A stretch of 64,000 nucleotides of DNA from Telopea speciosissima. Taxonomy: Eukaryota > Streptophyta > Magnoliopsida > Proteales > Proteaceae. Shown in pieces: positions 23,790-35,170 of the stretch. The position numbers were made by a program, and so were the translations under genes. The stretch covers positions 12,971,563-13,035,562 of the forward strand of contig NC_057922.1 of the NCBI RefSeq assembly GCF_018873765.1. The letters are read 5' to 3'. The notes beneath the pieces were generated by a model that was not told the DNA's origin, searched no databases, and saw only the letters and a list, made by a program, of their open reading frames with translations. Positions within the stretch are counted from its first letter, which is position 1; each line of letters begins with the position of its first letter.

Positions 23790-24165
23790 AGTGTCTGAAT
23801 GATAGGTGTATTTAGAACTTGACATTTTCTTTTAATTGCATTTTTTCCTATTCTCAAAAGGATCTTAAGATAGGGGTATAAAAGGGTTTTAAAAAATAAG
23901 TTGAAAATGACATATCATTATGTCTTTATCAAAAGGGGTTGTACATTTTTCGAATATGCATGTGAAATAAAACTATTACCCTCATAAAAAACATTTGTTT
24001 TTCTAAACAGTATAAAGAAGCCCACCTTTAAAGAAAGGTAAAATGATATTGTACATTGGAAGACAGCAAGGACATCTCAAAAAAGGAAGAAAAAGAAAAC
24101 CTTTTCCGTAAAATCACAAATTATTTGATACCTTGGGGATGTCAATAAGAAAATCCCTGTTTCTT
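23790..24165. repeat. Dispersed repeat R1, intergenic copy
   Basis: Same ordered words as 15380-15720: GTCTGAATGA, TAGGTGTATTTAGAACTTG, TTCTTTTAATTGCA, GGGTATAAAAGGG, GACATATCATTATG and the final GATGTCAATAAGAAAATCCC. It lies between the tandem peroxidase genes. Confidence 0.6.
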
Positions 24166-24651
24166 TTGCATAATTTATACTAGGAAAAAAAAACAGTCCA
24201 AAGATACTCTGTATGATTGTGGGCCTTGTGGCTAATTGGATTGCCAGTCTGACACTTCCTTAAAGCAATAATTTCAAATCTTCATCTAATTTAAAGATTA
24301 TCAACCCCTCTTGGTCCACCCAATTAATTAAGGTTCAAGAAGAAAAGAAAGACTACCTTTAGTGACATCTTGTTCTGGCAGTTTTTCTACGGTTCTACTT
24401 CATTGCTTTTGTCATCTTCTAATAAAAAAAGTAGTTTCTCCACCTCAGAGATTCTCTGCATCTCCACCTCATAAAGGCTATAATTTATTCTATAATATGT
24501 TTGGTACAAATGTGTAGTAATAGGGAATAGAAAAATATGAATTATGAATCCATCAAACTAAAAAGTTAAAAATCCCCAATTCCCCCCCCCCCCTCCCCCA
24601 ACAGATATCCTTAATCCTTCTTGTCTTCCTGACACTAGTCCAATTATTCAA

Positions 24652-24718
24652 GATTCTTGACAGATAAGTAAAGATAACTACAACCCACCTTCCATTCCAT
24701 TTCATTTTATGTATAAAT
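24652..24718 (+). promoter_or_regulatory. Core promoter of peroxidase 2
   Basis: A TATA box (TATAAAT, 24712-24718) lies about 74 bp before the start codon. It is preceded by the 17-bp block GATTCTTGACAGATAAG identical to that of peroxidase 1, 43 bp upstream. Survival of this block while the surrounding spacer has diverged suggests function. Confidence 0.7.
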
Positions 24719-24732
24719 CACTTCAAATATCC

Positions 24733-24782
24733 ACTGGAGAAACAGAGTAGCTAAGAAACTGGAGAAACAGAGTAGCTAAGAA
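24733..24782. repeat. Perfect 25-bp tandem duplication in peroxidase 2 leader
   Basis: ACTGGAGAAACAGAGTAGCT (first 20 bases of the unit) at 24733 recurs at 24758 without change, just before the start codon. Peroxidase 1 has no such duplication, so it arose after the gene duplication. Confidence 0.9.
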
Positions 24783-24791
24783 ACTTACTTC

Positions 24792-27050
24792 ATGGAGCAT
24801 AAGATTTCTTTTCTTTTATCTTTTCTTCTACTGGGTCTACTACTAAACCCAGCAACTTCTCAGCTTCAGAGAAATTTCTACAGGAATACATGCCCCAATG
24901 TTGAACAATATGTTAGAAGTGCAGTTCAACAGAAGTTACAGCAAACTTTTGTGACAGCACCTGGCACTCTGAGACTCTTCTTCCATGATTGTTTTGTCCA
25001 GGTTAATTAATTAGTTGCTTTAATACCCAATTTTTAGTTATTGTGTTATAGATTTTTTTTTCAGTTTTGATGGTGATGAGAAAGAATTTGGGTTTGTAAT
25101 TTGTGGTGTTATTAGGGGTGTGATGCTTCTGTACTTCTTTCTTCACCTACTAATAATGCTGAGAAGGATCACCCAGATGATATTTCACTTGCTGGTGATG
25201 GTTTTGACACAGTGATCAAAGCTAAGGCTGCTGTTGATAGGGATCCAAGATGCAAGAATAAGGTTTCATGTGCTGATATATTGGCCTTGGCCGCAAGAGA
25301 TGTGATAGCTTTGGTAAGCAAAAGGGTTGATCACTTTCATTACTTGAAAAGATTTTTTTATTGACATCCTTAAGATGTCAAATAATTTATAATTTTTTTT
25401 TTTTTAATGTGGATAAATCTTGTCATTCGATATGTTTACTCGAGAAAATGTGCAAACAATAACAATTTTTGATAATGACGTCATGATAAGTCATTTTTAA
25501 ATTATTTTTGAAAACTGTTTATTGATGTTTTTAAAATTTTAATACAGACAGGTGGCCCATCTTACTTAGTTGAATTGGGGAGACGTGATGGAAGAATCTC
25601 TACCATGAGCAATGTTCAAAACCATCTTCCTCATCCTAATTTCAATTTGAACCAGCTGAATACCATGTTCACCTCGAATGGTCTCACGATGACAGATATG
25701 ATTGCGCTATCGGGTACTTCTAACCATCTTACTCTCCTTTGTCACTTTATTTTTGATGAATCATTTCATCTGGAAATTATTGGCTTTTCTAGTTCAGCTC
25801 AACTCAACCACAAACAACTCAGTCTTATCCCAACAAAATACAATCAGCTAGATGGATCCTTGTTCTATCACCTCAATTCGTGGTCATACTTGATACAAAT
25901 TCTAAGCTACATATGTCATCTTTGCTCGCCACTTCTTCTAGAGTCATTTTAGGCATACCAAATAGCTTAGGAGCTGTTTTCAGTTGAAACTGAAATTCAT
26001 TTAATTCTTGTTTTTTTAATGAGCACATGGTTAATTTGATGGGCAAAACAGTAATGTCATGTTCAAAATAAAACATTGCCTTTCTTCTTCTATTCATGAT
26101 CTCACCACCACCATGCCACCGCCACCTCCACCTCCCCACCATCATCACCACCCCCAGTGCCACCACCGCCACCTCTCTGCCATCATTGCCACCCCCACCA
26201 CCACCAACATACCTCCACTGCCACCATGCCACCACCACCACCTCCTTCCTAGCCTGCCCCGCCCCCTCCTCGCCATCACCACCACCACCACTCCTTCTTG
26301 GCCAGTCCCCTCCACCGCCACTACCCTCTCCCAAAGAAATATAGAGAATCTATTCTTAGAAATTAAATTACGAAATGGATTTTTTATTCTTGAAATATTT
26401 AAGATTGATGCAACCAAAACAATTTCAATTTCTTGACCAAAAATCTATATGTTGACTATTTTGTGGAAATCAATCCGAAATTGAAATAAAAATCATATCA
26501 AATCTGGCCTTAGTTCCTTCAATCTAAATCAAATCATTCCTCGGTACTATTGAAGATCGAACCATTTCATATGTAAACAATATAATAACTGGTTCTTCTA
26601 CCTCAATTCAAATACACTGAACCTTATTCCAACTCAATTACAGGAGCACACACAATCGGCTTCTCTCATTGCAACAGAATTTCTAATCGGATTTACGGAT
26701 TCAGTCGCACCCGTCAAGTAGATCCAACACTGAACCCAACTTATGCTCAGCAACTTCAACAGATGTGCCCAAGAAATGTAGACCCAAGAGTTGCCATTAA
26801 CATGGATCCTACCACACCTAGGACTTTTGATAATGCCTACTTCAAGAACCTCCAACGAGGAATGGGTTTGTTTACCTCTGATCAAGTATTGTTCTCAGAT
26901 TCAAGATCCAGGAATTTTGTGAATTTCTTTGCATCAAACAATACAGCTTTCCAACAATTTTTTGTTAATGCCATTACAAAGCTCGGAAGGGTTGGTGTTA
27001 AGACCGGAATACAGGGCGAAATTCGGCGTGATTGCAGTGCTGTGAACTAG
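24792..27050 (+). CDS. Class III (secretory) peroxidase, copy 2
   Basis: Tandem paralogue of the gene at 20069. Four exons (24792-25001, 25116-25313, 25548-25713, 26644-27050) give 326 residues; exons 2, 3 and 4 are exactly as long as in copy 1 (198, 166 and 407 bases). The signal peptide ends before QLQRNFY. Distal site [18 protein letters not shown] keeps Arg and His. [15 protein letters not shown] and the proximal His in [10 protein letters not shown] are present, and the C-terminus is RRDCSAVN. All catalytic residues are intact, so it should be active. Intron 3 has grown to 930 bp by insertion of a (CCA)n-bearing repeat (26010-26340), against 117 bp in copy 1. An unspliced frame runs from exon 3 into this intron and is not meaningful. 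Confidence 0.95.
25355..25530. repeat. Dispersed repeat R1, inverted copy in peroxidase 2 intron 2
   Basis: Reads in reverse relative to 23790-24165: TTATTGACATCCTTAAGATG at the start, then AAATAATTT, and GATAATGACGTCATGATAAG-like words towards the end. Diverged, with uncertain boundaries. Confidence 0.45.
26010..26340. repeat. Dispersed repeat Q with CCA/CCG tract, in peroxidase 2 intron 3
   Basis: TTAATGAGCACATGGTTAAT and TTGATGGGCAAAA, then ATGTTCAAAATAAAACA, TTCTTCTTCT and a long (CCA)n-like tract. The same order occurs at 48870-49050. The large frames on both strands here come from the triplet repeat. Confidence 0.75.
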
Positions 27051-27205
27051 AGGAAATTAAAGCAGTTTGTTGTTGTTAGCCATCCATGAAGATCGAGTTA
27101 CTTTGTGTGTACATTCAGTTGTTGATTGATGTATCTAATTCTTTTGAAGGGTTGTTTCCAAAATTCAGTAATAAACTATAGTGGCTGGTTTTATAATATA
27201 TATAT

Positions 27206-27334
27206 GGGCCCACGTTCTCTATTCGGGAGCGTATCTGGGCGGGATAGTGGCGGCGTTTGGGTCATTCAGAGGGGTGGCGGGCCGGTCATTTCACTCACCC
27301 CATGTGTCTGGGCGTAGACAGAGAACTTCACCCC
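27206..27334. mobile_element. GGG...CCC foldback element after peroxidase 2
   Basis: Starts GGGCCCACGTTCTCT and ends AGAGAACTTCACCCC, with diverged arms. The flanking 9-mers TATATATAT and TTAGTATAT match at 6 of 9. It sits at the position homologous to the element at 22177 after peroxidase 1; flanking words on both sides also match between the two loci. Confidence 0.75.
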
Positions 27335-28520
27335 TTAGTATATTTATATATTTTCCATCTTGGCAAGAATCCTTTGAGCATCGATATTAATGTTTCTCCC
27401 CTATTTGGTAACAAGTCTAGTGCCCATTTCATATAGCAAGAGCATGAAAAGGTGCAGTAGCAAAAATCTTTAGAGTAAAAAAAATGAATAGGGGGAGGTT
27501 TTGATGCACGGTGGCATGAGAAGGGTGGGGATTACGATGCGTCTAATAGGGGGATTTGTCTTCTCGAAGGACTACTTGTGAGAGGGGGGAAAGGTTCGTG
27601 CACGGGACCTTTTGCCAAATGAATTGATTAAAAAACTAGCTACCAAAAGCATAGAAATGGGACTTCTAAAATCATTCCCTTAGATGCAAGCAAGTGTTCT
27701 GGATCTTGCAATCGCTTGGTTGCACTGTTAGTACTAAAAGGGTTTTAGTAAAATCCTATGCCAAATTATGTATAAATCTCTAGAACACAGTGGGATAAGT
27801 AAAAGAAAAGATATAAGAGATGTACCTTACACCTATGTATCCTGATGAAGAACGATTACGAATCTACGACTAAGCTCAAGAATAATAAATAACAACCCAC
27901 GTCAGTCTATGTATTTTAATTCCCATCAATGACTGACCCGATAATTAATCAAGCTCACATATCGACTTTGGAAAATATCTAAGATAGTAAGATGCACTTC
28001 TACTAGTTCAACTTCCAGTCACTATGGTCTAAAAAACCATTCCCTTAGAAATATGCAATTAGATAATGTAATTCGGATGAGCAATTTCAATTTTTGTAGC
28101 ATTCCTTTTATTTATTTTTTATTGAGTGGAAGAACGTTCCGCCCTTTACTCAAACATAGCCCCCCCCCCCCATATGACTGCCACACCCTCTTATAAAATG
28201 AAAAATCCCCTAATCGATGCCCCTACGCATCCCCTCATGGGCCTCCATCCACACTTGTGCAGGGCCATGTGACTAGCAGCATTTTTCTTCCCCTTTATTG
28301 TTTGAATCATGTGAGATTAACATATTTTTTGGGAAGGTAATTAATGTAGATTGTGGATAAAGGACATAAGGGTGGCAATGAGGTGGGTACGGGTAGGTTT
28401 AGCTAGTGAGATATACTCCGTAATCGAACCTTAGAACAGCCCACTTATTATTGTCCAATGGGCTACCAGATCCACATTCAAAATTTGCCAGCTTTTCGAG
28501 GTTTTGGTTTGGTTAAGAAA
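27335..28520. other. Intergenic, no gene
   Basis: No coding signal. The first 90 bases still resemble the downstream flank of peroxidase 1, after which similarity is lost. Confidence 0.5.
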
Positions 28521-28632
28521 GAGATCCTCTCCAGCACGCCAGCCCTTCCAATGTCCATTCAACGGTTGGAGACATTCCGGGTGCATGTCCGGATGCCTCC
28601 AGCCGTTGGATACACGCTGGAGGGGATCCGGG
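28521..28632. repeat. Foldback repeat, CTCCAGC / CCGTTGGA arms
   Basis: GAGATCCTCTCCAGCACG at the left pairs with CGCTGGAGGGGATCC at the right; inside, CAACGGTTGGAGACATCC-like and CCAGCCGTTGGA words pair too. Relatives lie at 18527-18632 and 52241-52412. Confidence 0.7.
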
Positions 28633-30307
28633 TCCGTTTGGTTAAGCTAAGTTTGATGAGGGCTACATTTCCTAATGAACCGGCACATTTGTAAAAAGGG
28701 CCAATTAAAGAAGGGCTTAGGGATTTTAGTGGCTTGTACATGGGCTTGTCAATAGTATTTTCGTCCATGGGTATATGGGCCTTGTTGGTAACCCATAACG
28801 GAAAACCCAAAAAAAAAAAAGTCACATCAAATTCAACTAATCTGATCTCCATCACCTAGGCAATTAAATTGAAAGTTAAGAATTTTAAAGTATTTAAGTT
28901 AGCATGATTGCGCAGCAATTTTTATGGGATATTAAAGTTCAAAAAAGGACCTGATTGGGGTGCACCCAAGGCTGGACCCACCTTTCACTAGCTTCCCCAT
29001 AAGGGTCCAAAAAAATACCTGATTGGGGTATGTGACTCGATGACTATGACTTTCCCTCTCTTCACAAAGTCCCTATTCTTTTTAGAAACACTTTCTAAAG
29101 CCCTTTTCAACTCTCCAACAGAAGACACCACATACACTGTTCTTGATCAGCACTTCAGTAGAATCATCCAGTTATGACCCTATAAAAGTTTATTCGGTTC
29201 ATCCACTATAGTCACTAAAAAAATTGAAATTTTCTATCAATTCTTTAATTTAATTAATTTTTTTTCTTCTTGAGTTACCTAATAAAGTAGTTTTCTATCT
29301 CTCTTTCTCTTCCATGGTTTTTTAAAATACATATATTAATCTTTAAGAACATGATTTAATTATTTTTTATTTCATCTTTAAAATTTAAATCTACTTCCTA
29401 AGTACATATTGAGATGATCTAACTAGAAATCAATAAAATATTAATGCTATATTATTTTTTAATACTTATATTTAATTTTAAATTATATAGGGACATCCTT
29501 ATCCTATGATACACTCGAAATTCTCTCATTATTTTAATACGAACCTAAGATAAATTAATACATACATTAAATATGTTATAAAATAGGTCAAGCCACATCA
29601 TGCACATACATCAAATACCAATGGCTATGTAGATGTTGGAATGAAAGCTAGACATTACAGAGAGTCGGGGTTAATATAGTATTAATAATTATGTAATACA
29701 TATTTAGGTCAACTTAGTATGCATTTAGGAGGTAGATTTAAAAGTGAAAATGTGTCATAAAGGGTAATCTAAATATTTTACGGACCACCAGATAAGGAGA
29801 CCTATAGGTTTTCTTCCCCATTGTTTATGCCTAGTAAAATATAATACTTCACTATTTACTATATGACTTTATACGGATTAGTCCAAATGATAAAGTATGC
29901 AAGCATCTTATTGATACAATTACAGTTTAAAATGCGTAGAGGAAGTAGTTAAAATTACAAAAGCAGATAATTTATTTTTTATATTTATCTTCAGTTGATG
30001 TCATTTTAATAATTTTACTAAAACTTCGAATCAGAGCTTGAGCAACTTCCTTGCTTATTTTGAACTACAATTTGGCCATTGAGATGAATGTAGAGTCCGG
30101 ACAAACCCACATATTACCAAATGGTAAATAGTGAAGCGTTTTTCTTCAGTAGGCATAGTGACGCTTAGAAGGACCCTAACTCATATCATATATGTATCTT
30201 TTCTTCTCTTCAGGTATTTTCTTTCATCAAAAAAAAAAGGAAAAACTGTTCTTCACCCGTTCCCACCTTGTATACAAGAAACCTGAGTATGATGTTTCCC
30301 GATATCT
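28633..30307. other. AT-rich intergenic DNA
   Basis: Very AT-rich, with many short stops in all frames. No gene, RNA or bounded repeat was recognised. Confidence 0.6.
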
Positions 30308-30317
30308 ATCTAGGATT

Positions 30318-30860
30318 AGGGGTGTCAATAAAGCCCGGCTGGCCCGAACCCGCCCTGAGCCTGGCCCGGACCTGACCCTGATTTTTCAACCCTGAGGGTG
30401 GGTTTGGGTTTAGTTATAGTCTGGCCCTAGCAGGGTCAGGTTGGGTCAGGGTTTAGATCCCAGGCTTAGCCTAGCCTGGCCCAACCCAACCCGACCCTAT
30501 ATTAATTATAAGTATATAATATTGCATATATATATATTTTTGGTCTAATATTTATTTATATATATAGCCTAATAAAAAAATTAAAAAGCAAAAGACAAAA
30601 AAAGCCCTAAAGGCACATGGGATTACAGACAAAATCAGGGTCAGGGTCAGGGTCAAGATAGGGTCCATCAGGGCCAATCCGACCCTATTAGGGTCAATCA
30701 GGGCCGGGTCGGATCAGGAAAAACCCTGGCAGGGTCGGGACTGGGTTGAGGGTTTCTTGGCCCTGGCAAGGTCGGATCGGGTCAGGATTTAGGTTAAGGC
30801 CTCTAGGGTTGGGTTAGGGTTTAGGGCAGGCCTGGCCCAACCCGACCCATTGACACCCCT
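30318..30860. mobile_element. GGGTCAGG-word element with 11-bp TIR and 10-bp target duplication
   Basis: The 543-bp unit starts AGGGGTGTCAA and ends TTGACACCCCT, a perfect inverted pair. It is flanked by ATCTAGGATT on both sides (30308-30317 and 30861-30870). The interior is degenerate words: GGCCCAACCCGACCC, GGGTCAGGGTCAGGG, CCTGGCCC, with the left half mostly in one orientation and the right half in the other. No coding frame. A 9-10 bp duplication points to a Mutator-type non-autonomous element. Confidence 0.85.
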
Positions 30861-30870
30861 ATCTAGGATT

Positions 30871-32208
30871 GCTAATTCATCACAAGTCAAGTTTATTTTG
30901 CAATAAGTGTTGATCTTTCGTGGGCTCCTCTGGTCCCTTGTGGGTCACCCGTTAGTGGGCTAAATTCTAGTGAAAAAACAAAGACTTGCTCAAGTCGTTG
31001 GAGAGAGAGAGAGAGAGAGAGAGAGAAGCATCCGGACAACGTGGGAAGAAGATATCATTGTAAAATAGAAACTCGAAGTACTTAAACTTTTCCTCGGATC
31101 CAAAAGAATAGCTATATAGCTCTTGATGAAGGGGCCCTCCCTTTCATGTATGGAGATTCCTTTGGTCTTTCTAATCCCAATCTCCTCTCCTGTTTTTTTA
31201 ATTTTTTTTTTTATTACTTCCCCAAGCCTCACCGAATCTGATTCATTGAATGTGGGAATTGAACTGGAAGCAACATCATCAGATTATATCTTCTCTTCTT
31301 CAAATATAAGAAAGAAATAAAAAAAAAAAATAAATAAAAAAAAAAAAAAGATCCAAAAGAATATTCTCCTCTTCAATTCTTATGTTCCATATAATCAATT
31401 CCCTCTTATCAAAACTCATATCTCCACATCTCAAGAAACCCACTTACATCACTTCATGATCAAACATAGTACTATAGTCTATAGTTGGCTAGAGTTATAA
31501 GGTAAAAGATTAATTTCCTTCACTTTCCACAGTCAATTACTTGTTTAACCAATCCTTCTCCTCCTCCTCCTCCTCCTCCTCATCATCTCTATCACCATCA
31601 TACCTAGCAAATTCTATCTCTATCTCCTCCACTTGGGATATGGGCTAACCACACGTTTTGCTTTCTTGTCGGAAAGGGTTTGGTAAGCAACAATCTAATT
31701 ACGACATTTGGAAATGAAAATGACAAAATTAATACATTAAGGTTGGCATATGACTATATGGGCTCACTCACCACACATTCACATTGATATGTTAAGAACT
31801 TTACTTCTCTTTAATTGATAAGGGACTGCCCTGTTGACTTGACCAAAGATATTGAGACAGCTGCAAGTGTTAAGAGTTTTTGTGATAAATCTTGAATGAT
31901 GTCCATTGAGTCATGGTTTTGATTTGTCATTTCTGGGTTAAGCTAAATGAAAACGACAATTATTGGTATTTAATTCCGATTCTTAGTTAGTACATCAACT
32001 CAAAACTAGAACTTATCTAATCTAAACCCATAAAGGAATTTTGAAGTGGGCATCATGTCAAGATATTAAGAAAACAAACAGAAAAAGCCAAAAACACCAA
32101 GTACATTACTATTAGTTTTTTTTTTTTTAATTTAAAATTTCTGCTTAGAACCCATATTAAGGTTTTCTTATATTTACTTTTGCCCTTTTTCTCATTTGGT
32201 TGTTTACT
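30871..32208. other. Intergenic, microsatellites only
   Basis: Contains a (GA)n run (31003-31026), an A-rich tract (31316-31350) and a (CTC)n run (31556-31580). No gene was recognised. Confidence 0.6.
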
Positions 32209-32470
32209 ATCAAGTATAAGAGTCACAAGAGGCTACTTCACTTTGAACCAATTGATTTTAAGATGAAATCTTAATATGGTATCAGAGCGGATACGTTGGA
32301 TCTTGTTCCATCCATAAAGACAAAACTTAGAAGAGACCTGCACGTAAGGGGGAATATTGAGATTATAATACCACATCGACTATGGGTACTCCGACTGTCA
32401 AGTGTAAGAACTACAAGACTGAGGGCACCCCCCAGTTTGAATCAATTGGTTTTAAGATGAAAGCTTAATA
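32209..32470 (+). mobile_element. TRIM (miniature LTR retrotransposon) remnant
   Basis: A primer-binding site TGGTATCAGAGC (32277-32288, complementary to initiator tRNA-Met) follows a partial 5' LTR containing ATCAAGTATAAGAGTCACAA and TTGATTTTAAGATGAAATC. A polypurine-like AAGGGGGAAT (about 32346) precedes a second LTR starting TGAGATTATAATACCACATC and containing GTCAAGTGTAAGAACTACAA and TTGGTTTTAAGATGAAAGC. The internal region is under 100 bp, too small for any protein, which defines a TRIM. The 5' LTR is truncated. Confidence 0.85.
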
Positions 32471-34401
32471 TTTACATTCACCAATGGTGAAAAAGGTATT
32501 ACTTCTCCATGGGTGATCATTGTCATGGGTTGGATATGAAAAATTAGAGGGTATTTCAGACATTCGTTCTCTTCATCTCATATCATTCCTCCTTACCACA
32601 CCCGTCATATCTATCTCCCTTTGTCACAATGACAACATTTTGCACATCATTTCCACATCATGATCATATTTTTCTCCCTCCCTTGTCATCGACAAATTAA
32701 AAGGTTTGGGGAGGAGATAAGAAAAATTATGCTACTTGTTGAAATGCTCCAAAAATCTGACATATATAGTCATCCAAAGATATTAACCATTTAAGAGTAA
32801 GATGACTACAACCACAAATGGATTTACATAGACCACAAAAAATCTATCACTTAGAGAACATGAGAACTAATGCCCCAATTGTGGACTTACATAGAGCATA
32901 GAATATAAACCAATAATAGAACTAATGTACTCTATATCTGCCAAAAAAATTGGTCTTATATACAGACCAAAAGAAATTCCATATACAAAGCAAGGGTTCA
33001 ATAAAAACAAAACTCAAGAAGATTTTACAAATTTTAAGTTCAAATTTTATAGATCAAAACAAGAAGCTCTTTTTCATAAGCAAGGAGACATAAGCAAGGA
33101 GACATATGTAAGTACATAACATGACTTTCATTACAACTTTAGGGTGAAGATTTTAACTCAAGTACGCATAAGAAGAACTTAGAAATAAGTTTTTAAACAG
33201 AAATAAATGTGAAGTAGAGAACAACAAGAAAGATCAAAAGGAAACTAAAAATTAGAGTAATTCCCTTAAAAATAACACAAAAAGTAAACTATCCTAAGAA
33301 GCAAATACTAATTAAACATTAGGTATAATTGGTTGAGATCCCAACATTAATCCTTTTCAACATTATATCTTATTTTTTCCCTTTATGTTCATGTTATGTT
33401 TTATGTGAGGTGACATTCTTTTTCTCCTTGTAGGGTTTTTCAAGAACTTCTTTCGGCTCTGAAAAAAATCAAGTGGGAAGGCGTGGCGGGCCTTCTAGTT
33501 ATTCGCAGATGATTCTCTATTTTGTCTTTTTTTTTTTTTTTTTTTTTAGGCTGTTTGGTTTGGTCCTCAGGGCCTTTGGTGATGGTCAGTAAGTGTGCTT
33601 TTGTATCCTCGGGTTGGGGTAAGGCGGGTATGTCTCCTCCTTGTATTATTTCTCTTGATTTAGTTTGATTATTATTAAAATGGTAGGGGCCAACTCGGAT
33701 CCCAAATAATATTTGGGATTAAAAAAATAAAAGTACTTTACTTAATCCTTTATCTTCATTTTGCTTCTTTTCCTTTCGTCACGATGCCATTTTGGGGAGA
33801 ATCTCCCACAACACGCCAATGACAATACAAAGAATGATATCATTCACATGAAACCCACATGGAGACAAGTGAGAAAAAAAAAAAAAAAAATCCAAATGAA
33901 AATTGTTTTCCCTTTCAAAATAATTTGAGTTGTTACTTTGATAATTAAAACCCTATTTACAGGTAATTTTGTAATTTACTAAAATTTTTGCCCATTGGTC
34001 CTACTTATCTACAAAACTTGGCTTTTCTATATTAGGTCCGTGTAGGAAGTTCTTTCTATTTGGCATATACACCAAAAAGAAGCCCTTCAAGTGTGAATTG
34101 GTGTTGTGCTTTATGTGTAGTGTTAGGCTTTAGAGGATTGTGGGGCCGGGTTGGTTTGGGGGTTTGATAATACGAAGATGATGATGGTGACTCTTGTGAT
34201 GGAGACCAAGTGGGACCCACCTTTTTTACGGCTGTGTCTTATTCGGCACAACGCGTGCTTATTGCCAATCCAATCTATTTCCGACTACTAAAGTAGAAGA
34301 AAGAAGATGCCCCTGCGTCAGCCTTTTTTTGTCTTTATCCTTTACATGGCATTCAGCAAAGAAACTCCTATTCCCCAAAATATCCCTGGTATTAATATTA
34401 T
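32471..34401. other. Intergenic, no gene
   Basis: AT-rich spacer with poly-T and poly-A tracts (33524-33548, 33872-33889). No motif-bearing frame. Confidence 0.6.
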
Positions 34402-34535
34402 GGGAGAATATTCTCGATGGTACAGCGCATGCTATGCCCAGGCACATGGGCAGCCTATACAGGGGCAGGGTGGTCATTGCACCCACCCCCATGTGCCTGG
34501 CACAGCCTGTGCTGCGGCATAGAAAACAGCGCCCC
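34402..34535. mobile_element. GGG...CCC foldback element with perfect 9-bp target duplication
   Basis: 134 bp, starting GGGAGAATATTCTCG and ending AAAACAGCGCCCC. It is flanked by TAATATTAT on both sides (34393-34401 and 34536-34544). Arms pair CAGCGCATGCTATGCCCAGG with CCTGGCACAGCCTGTGCTG. Same family as 22177-22314. Confidence 0.9.
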
Positions 34536-34557
34536 TAATATTATGTATCCGAATCAG

Positions 34558-34685
34558 CTACCCACATGGGGAAGGGTGGGGACAGATCCGATCCCTCCAT
34601 GGGGCATGGGTCCCACACCCTAGAGGTGAGTCCCATACCCCCATGGAAGGTTCAGATCTGTCCCCACCCGTCTCCATGTGGGTAG
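34558..34685. repeat. Foldback repeat with about 30-bp arms
   Basis: CTACCCACATGGGGAAGGGT at the left pairs with ACCCGTCTCCATGTGGGTAG at the right, and GGGGACAGATC pairs with GATCTGTCCCC. It begins only 13 bp beyond the target duplication of the preceding element. No target duplication of its own was found. Confidence 0.85.
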
Positions 34686-34929
34686 TAGATTTGAACTCTA
34701 ATATTATTTACATTATATAGTTCCTGTACTTAATGATTGATTATTATGATCATTCTTTAGAGACAAATCACCACTTTGTTCTTAATCAAATGGTGATTAG
34801 TTAACACTAGAAGTGTCATATTACTGTAAATATGAATAAGAGAATAAAATTGTTAACCACTAGTCCCTCTAGCTAAAGCTGCTTAAAGTAAGAGAATAAT
34901 ACGAAGTGTAGTTGACAAGTTGAGAGTAA

Positions 34930-35170
34930 GTTCAACCATAGTTCAAAATCTCGTTGAAATTTGAGAAATTTTATCCAGGTCGAAACGAGATGCTATGTTA
35001 AAATGAAAAAATACAATATTTCAATAATTTTGAAATTTTCGATATAAAAAATGCACTGTTTTTCGTCAAAATTTCGGTTATTTTGTTTTGGTATTTCAGA
35101 ATTTTACACCCAAAACAGGGTCAAATGAAACTCATAGAAGAAATACAATATTTTGACGAAATTTCAAAAT
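34930..35170. repeat. AAATTTCGG-word repeat
   Basis: Degenerate words such as TTGAAATTT, TTTCGATAT, AAAATTTCGG and GACGAAATTTC in both orientations. It resembles a decayed member of the TTTCGG class. Boundaries are unclear. Confidence 0.5.

Noticed and set aside
26059-26436. Long frames on both strands in peroxidase 2 intron 3
   Set aside because: They are translations of a CCA/CCG triplet tract inside an intron.
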